NCBI GenBank assembly: GCA_964398215.1
Contig: CAYNNP010000219.1
Location: forward strand, 1 to 11,257
DNA length: 11,257 nt
Direction: 5' to 3'
DNA from: CAYNNP01 sp964398215
Lineage (GTDB): Bacteria > Planctomycetota > Planctomycetia > Pirellulales > Pirellulaceae
Below are positions 7,612-11,257 of the stretch, piece by piece (position 1 is the first letter of the stretch; each line of letters starts with the position of its first letter). The notes under the pieces are model-generated. The model made no database searches. It was not told the DNA's origin and saw only the letters and a list, made by a program, of their open reading frames with translations. The position numbers and the translations under genes are program-made.

Positions 7612-8373
7612 TCAAGTCCGGCAGAGTGCCGTCAGCAATTCGTTCAGTTCACTCTGGATATCCGAAGCCGAATCAACGGTCTGCGACACCTCTTCTTCCA
7701 GCAGAGCACGAAAGCGTTTTCGCATTCGGTACACAGTAACCTTGACGGTATTTTCGGTCATGCCCAATTGCTGCGCCACCTCTTCGTACGCAGGCCCGTC
7801 TGCGGAAGACAAGTATTGCCGAAGCGCGACGAACTGCTCCAAACGATTTTTGTCCGCATGCTCTGCTTCTAAACGTGCGTACACACGGCCCAGCAATTCC
7901 AAAGCCCACTGACGTTCAAAGGCGTCAGCTGGATTTTCAACGTTCGTAGATTCCAATTGAAAACGTTGCTCCGCGCTCGCTGCGTCGATCGACACAACGT
8001 TGTTCTTTCCGCCACGCTTGGCAGCGGCCGCTCGCTTTCGTTCATCGGAAAGGAAACGTCGAAAGACCGTGATCAGAAAAGATCGAAAGCGTCCTTGCTG
8101 CGGATCCGCGCGGTTGATCCAAGATTTTTCCAGCAAGTCGGCAAAAAAGCTCTGCGTCAAATCCATCGCAGCATCCGGTTGTTCGCCTTGACGTCGTGCA
8201 AACGCGTACAGCGGATACCAGTAACCGGCACAAAGGTCCGCCAGCGCTTGGTGAACATCGGGCGCATTGAAATCTGCCGTGTTCTTCTTGGCGGCACCGC
8301 GCACCATGCTCCATCGCGTCGTCTGAAACGCAGCTTCTTTGGAATCTGATCCGGGCGGTGTTGGCAATTGCAT
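7612..8373 (-). CDS. ECF RNA polymerase sigma factor, planctomycete kinase-associated type
   Basis: 253 aa. FQTTRWSMV at the start and ALADLCAGYWYPLYAFARR (about 43-61) are hallmarks of the ECF group that sits beside Ser/Thr kinases in planctomycetes. Region 2 spans about 45-115 with DLTQSFF (71-77) and GRFRSFL (94-100); KRGGK follows at 119-123. Region 4 covers about 155-228 with the helix-turn-helix YEEVAQQLGMTENTVKVTVYR recruiting the -35 element. The C-terminus (230-253) is a short tail ending SELNELLTAL. No anti-sigma factor gene is adjacent; the next gene on the strand is the kinase, which probably modulates it. In region 2.2 the usual DAED is AAMD (68-71), so acidic residues are lost near Thr73. 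The sulfatase gene upstream ends 103 bp before this start with no obvious terminator, so read-through is possible. Confidence 0.92.
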   Translation of the reverse strand: MQLPTPPGSDSKEAAFQTTRWSMVRGAAKKNTADFNAPDVHQALADLCAGYWYPLYAFARRQGEQPDAAMDLTQSFFADLLEKSWINRADPQQGRFRSFLITVFRRFLSDERKRAAAAKRGGKNNVVSIDAASAEQRFQLESTNVENPADAFERQWALELLGRVYARLEAEHADKNRLEQFVALRQYLSSADGPAYEEVAQQLGMTENTVKVTVYRMRKRFRALLEEEVSQTVDSASDIQSELNELLTALCRT

Positions 8374-8476
8374 GCGTGTAGTGTAGCCGGAATCTAAGAA
8401 TCCGAATTCAACGACTTTGGAAAGCCGCCAATAATTGTTCCAGTTGGTACCCGTGCAGCGCCAGCGTTCTAGCGAT
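8374..8476. promoter_or_regulatory. Spacer between sulfatase A and the ECF sigma gene
   Basis: 103 bp on the minus-strand path. No strong hairpin plus T-tract follows the sulfatase stop, so transcription may continue into the ECF gene. A GGAAC element occurs at about 8438-8442 on the minus strand, but no -10 element sits at the right distance, so an ECF-type promoter is not supported. Confidence 0.25.
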
Positions 8477-10408
8477 TTAGAAACGCCATTTGTAGATCAA
8501 TCCCGCTTCAGAAACCAAACTCATTTCCAAAACCGTGATCGCACCCTTACCGCGCGACGGATCCAGTCGTATCTGCTGCACACCACCAACTGGCTTGAGC
8601 CCGATAGCGTACTGATGTTCTTTACCATCATGTTTGATGTCGAACAGCGAACTCCGCTTTGCGGCGAATGGAAAACCGGGTGCTTTCCAAAAAATCTGAC
8701 CATTGCCAGACGAATTCGACTTCATTCGCAGATGCAACGTCAACGACGTGTTTTTCGGGATGACTTTTGGAAACTGAAAACTCAGGTAAGGATCTTTGCT
8801 TGTACTGACGATCTGCAAGGCGCCGTTGACGATCGAAAGTTCACAGTTCTTGGGCTGCCAAGCTGCGATCTGTTTTCGATTCGTTTTCTTTGGCGCTTTC
8901 GAGCTGCCTCCTTTCAGCTCGGCTTTGCCTTCCAGGTGAATGTCATACTTAGCAGGGTCAAAATTGGGATTGAAAAGCGGCCGGGCGGCGCCAGTGTCTA
9001 CCAGGTGCTGCTCAATCATCGCATCAAGCAGCTTTACGCGGTCAGGGAACTTTGCGGCTAAATTCGTTCGCTCGCCAATGTCTTGTTCAAGATCAAACAG
9101 CTTGTAGCGATGTTGTCCGTCTTCGCCGCCAAAGAAAATCCGGATCAGTTTCCAGTCGCCCGCATGAACACTGACCGATGGTGGAAGCCAATCTGGAACG
9201 CCAGGCCCATGTGGAAAGTACGTAAAGATGGCCTTCCGGTCTAGCGTCTGTCCCTTCAACGCAGGCACGATACTAATCCCGTCAAAGACTTGGTCTGGCT
9301 GTTTCTCAATCGCCAGCATCTCTAGTAGCGTTGGATAAAAATCGCTGCTTTGGATGATCGCGTCGCTTCGTGAACCGGCTTGGATCGTTCCGGGCTGCAC
9401 GATGATCGCTGGCCCGCGCACGCCGCCCTCGAACATCGTTGCTTTCCCACCGCGCAGCGGCGCGTTGCTGGTGGCCGTGCCGCCATCCACCAAGTTGTAC
9501 ATGTTTCCGCCATTGTCCGATGCAAAGACAATGATGGTTTTGTCTGCGATCTTCAATCGATCCAGTGTGTCAAGCAAAGTTCCAACCGCGTCATCCATGC
9601 TTTCGATCATCGCTGCATAAGTCGGGCTGCGCTGCGAACTCGTTGGGTCAACCTTGGCTCGATACTTGTCGATCAACTCTTTCTTGGCATCGAATGGCGC
9701 GTGCACGCTGAACATCCAGTAGTTCAAAAAGAACGGTTGGTCATGATGCGCTTGCATAAACGCGGTGGCTTCCTTTGCCATACGATCCTCGATGTGTTGG
9801 TTTGGCACATCGGGGTCGTGATCAAAATCCTTGAACTTCCATGGGGCAACGTAGCTGCCAGCAGGACCGGGCCCAGAATGATGCGGTAGATCGACATCAA
9901 AACCATGCTCAAGTGGCGAATAGGGCTCTGCACCAAGGTGCCATTTCCCAAAGTGCCCCGTCGCGTATCCATTGCTGCGAAACATTTCTGCCAACGTGTA
10001 GTACTTGGTATCAAGCCGCGTTACCGAGACTGGCGTCGTTGAAAACTTATTCGCTGCGGCACGCTCCGCGCTACTTGGCTGCAGCACAACCTTTGGCAAA
10101 TGACACGTCGGAGTCGTGATTCCATGCCGCGCAGGACTCAATCCCGTCAGGACACTCGCACGCGTTGGTGAACAAAGCGGGCTGGACGAATACGCTCGCG
10201 TGAAAGTCATACCGCGCGCGGCGAGTCGTTGAATATTAGGAGTTTGGTAGAACTGCGTTGTTTCAAAAAGCGTTGTATCGCTCCAGCCAAGATCATCGGC
10301 AAGAATAAATACAACGTTGTGCCTGCGCTGTGCAGCAACACAAGTTGATGATCCGCAAATCAAAATGGCCAAAAGCCATATCCATGGTTGCACGATTACT
10401 TTATTCAT
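8477..10408 (-). CDS. Sulfatase A, secreted arylsulfatase-type enzyme with C-terminal accessory domain
   Basis: 643 aa from the ATG at 10408. I prefer this to the ATG 28 codons upstream because it directly precedes a signal peptide (hydrophobic WIWLLAILICGSSTCVAA) and overlaps the previous gene's stop. The S1 sulfatase core is intact: Asp38-Asp39 metal ligands (ILADDLGW), the CSPTRAS signature with Cys79, to be converted to formylglycine, GKWHLG at 154-159 (Lys155, His157), His236, and SDNGG with Asp298-Asn299. Lys322 lies in RGGKATMFEGGVR. It hydrolyses sulfate esters, probably of sulfated polysaccharides, in the periplasm or outside; linkage and sugar cannot be assigned. Residues about 505-643 form an extra beta-rich region (ELSIVNGALQI, DPYLSF, IRLDPSRGKG) also seen on other planctomycete sulfatases, perhaps for substrate binding. 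It is probably co-transcribed and translationally coupled with sulfatase B. Confidence 0.93.
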   Translation of the reverse strand: MNKVIVQPWIWLLAILICGSSTCVAAQRRHNVVFILADDLGWSDTTLFETTQFYQTPNIQRLAARGMTFTRAYSSSPLCSPTRASVLTGLSPARHGITTPTCHLPKVVLQPSSAERAAANKFSTTPVSVTRLDTKYYTLAEMFRSNGYATGHFGKWHLGAEPYSPLEHGFDVDLPHHSGPGPAGSYVAPWKFKDFDHDPDVPNQHIEDRMAKEATAFMQAHHDQPFFLNYWMFSVHAPFDAKKELIDKYRAKVDPTSSQRSPTYAAMIESMDDAVGTLLDTLDRLKIADKTIIVFASDNGGNMYNLVDGGTATSNAPLRGGKATMFEGGVRGPAIIVQPGTIQAGSRSDAIIQSSDFYPTLLEMLAIEKQPDQVFDGISIVPALKGQTLDRKAIFTYFPHGPGVPDWLPPSVSVHAGDWKLIRIFFGGEDGQHRYKLFDLEQDIGERTNLAAKFPDRVKLLDAMIEQHLVDTGAARPLFNPNFDPAKYDIHLEGKAELKGGSSKAPKKTNRKQIAAWQPKNCELSIVNGALQIVSTSKDPYLSFQFPKVIPKNTSLTLHLRMKSNSSGNGQIFWKAPGFPFAAKRSSLFDIKHDGKEHQYAIGLKPVGGVQQIRLDPSRGKGAITVLEMSLVSEAGLIYKWRF

Positions 10409-11257
10409 TGCCTTGTTTCTTCTTGCGATTTTTCTTTTTGCCTTGCTTCTTGTGGCTGTTGGCAGAAAGCTCCGTTTCGACACCGTTGTCACCTTGCGAT
10501 TTCATCCAGTCGTTCAAGCGAGTCTTCAGCTTGGCGATGTCGGATTTATATTCACTGCGATCCGCCAGGTTGTTCATTTCCATTGGATCGTTCACGACAT
10601 CATAGAACTCGTACTCAGGGCGAACCTGATAACGGCGAACAGCTTGCTTGGCAATCTCGTTGCCATCCTCGGCCGCTTTGACCATCGATTTGAATTCGGC
10701 CGACTTCGTACACGCGTTGGTGAACTCTTGGTCGTGTTGAAGATTCCAAATCAGCTTGTACGATCGCGATCGAACACTGCGAATGGGGTACGATGAATTC
10801 CCATTGATGATTCCGCGCGTGGTCATTTCGCCAAACACGTATTCTTTGTGCTGTTTGCTTTCGCCTAACAACACTCGGCGGAAACTCTTGCCATCCAATT
10901 CTTTGGGCATCTTGCCACCAGCGATGTCGATGAACGTTGGAGTCACGTCCACATATTCGACCATCGCATCCGTCTTGCTTCCCGCTGCAACTTTACCCGG
11001 CCAGCGGACGATCATTGCGGACTGCAGCCCGTTGTCATAACAAGTCCACTTGGCGAAGGGCATCGAATTGCCTTGCTCTGAAACCACGACAACCACTGTG
11101 TTTGCTGCCGCATCATGCTTGTCCAAGATCTCTAGCAACTGGCCAACCTGGTTATCGTAGTAGGTTATTTCGGCTAGATACCGACTGAATCCTTGCCGGA
11201 CAATCGGCGTGTCAGCAAGGTACGGCGGCAGTTTGACTTTGGCCGGCGGATACTGCG
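10401..11257 (-). CDS. Sulfatase B, C-terminal part; 5' end lies outside the window
   Basis: 284 residues are visible and the frame is open to position 11257, so the N-terminus, including the formylglycine Cys, is not in view. The visible part is the second half of an S1 sulfatase: a helix ITYYDNQVGQLLEILDKH, strand VVVVVSEQGN, then PFAKWTCYDNGLQS with the conserved Lys, IVRWPGKV, VDVTPTFIDIAGG, YPIRSVRSRSYKLIWNL and EFYDVVNDPMEMNNLA. This order resembles heparan N-sulfatase-like members. The usual Asp-Asn/His-Gly metal motif reads Glu-Gln-Gly here. The last 18 residues are an unusual Lys-rich tail (HKKQGKKKNRKKKQGNE). Its TAA (10401-10403) lies inside the start of sulfatase A, an 8-nt overlap that suggests one operon. 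Confidence 0.92.
   Translation of the reverse strand, partial: QYPPAKVKLPPYLADTPIVRQGFSRYLAEITYYDNQVGQLLEILDKHDAAANTVVVVVSEQGNSMPFAKWTCYDNGLQSAMIVRWPGKVAAGSKTDAMVEYVDVTPTFIDIAGGKMPKELDGKSFRRVLLGESKQHKEYVFGEMTTRGIINGNSSYPIRSVRSRSYKLIWNLQHDQEFTNACTKSAEFKSMVKAAEDGNEIAKQAVRRYQVRPEYEFYDVVNDPMEMNNLADRSEYKSDIAKLKTRLNDWMKSQGDNGVETELSANSHKKQGKKKNRKKKQGNE

Noticed and set aside
8435..9061. 208-codon plus-strand frame antisense to the end of sulfatase A
   Set aside because: It is antisense to the conserved C-terminal domain of sulfatase A and has no domain or start signal of its own.
10317..10796. Plus-strand frame with an apparent membrane helix (rich in Leu, Phe, Ala)
   Set aside because: The hydrophobic stretch is simply the complement of the Lys-rich tail of sulfatase B plus the signal peptide region of sulfatase A.

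Overview
The window reads as chromosomal DNA of a planctomycete, probably a Rhodopirellula/Pirellulaceae-type marine bacterium. The evidence is the gene content: two S1-type sulfatases in tandem, an ECF sigma factor of the 'TTRWS...YWYPLYAFARR' type next to a Ser/Thr kinase with an N-terminal zinc ribbon, a membrane protein opening with the NPYASP motif common in this phylum, and a secreted alpha/beta hydrolase. Gene starts have weak or no Shine-Dalgarno sequences, also usual in the group. No rRNA, tRNA, CRISPR, transposase or phage gene is visible. Assignments rest on motif recognition by eye; no database search was run.

Layout. Positions 1-2931 hold three minus-strand genes: a secreted esterase-like alpha/beta hydrolase (cut by the left edge), a TANGO2/NRDE-family protein with a clear intrinsic terminator behind it, and a lipoprotein solute-binding protein of the Fe(III)-type ABC transporter family without its permease or ATPase. 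Two plus-strand genes at 2991-5506 diverge from these. They form a probable two-gene operon: a secreted HExxH metallopeptidase-like protein whose C-terminus resembles the LecA (PA-IL) lectin fold, then a four-helix membrane protein with a YcxB-like C-terminal domain. From 11257 down to about 5520 everything is on the minus strand: sulfatase B (N-terminus outside the window), sulfatase A (start overlapping the stop of B by 8 nt), an ECF sigma factor, and a membrane Ser/Thr kinase. The kinase C-terminus is interrupted by a 100-N scaffold gap (5585-5684).

How the parts may work together. The sulfatases and possibly the esterase fit removal of sulfate and acyl esters from sulfated polysaccharides in the periplasm. 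The ECF-kinase pair is a recognised planctomycete signalling arrangement. Its position directly behind the sulfatases suggests, but does not prove, that it senses or controls that polysaccharide programme. The TANGO2 protein and the Fe-type binding lipoprotein could share an iron/haem theme, but their link is only adjacency.

The best candidates for something new are the peptidase-lectin fusion with its membrane partner, and the ECF factor whose sigma-2.2 acidic patch is depleted beside a kinase, which recalls phosphorylation-dependent ECF factors.
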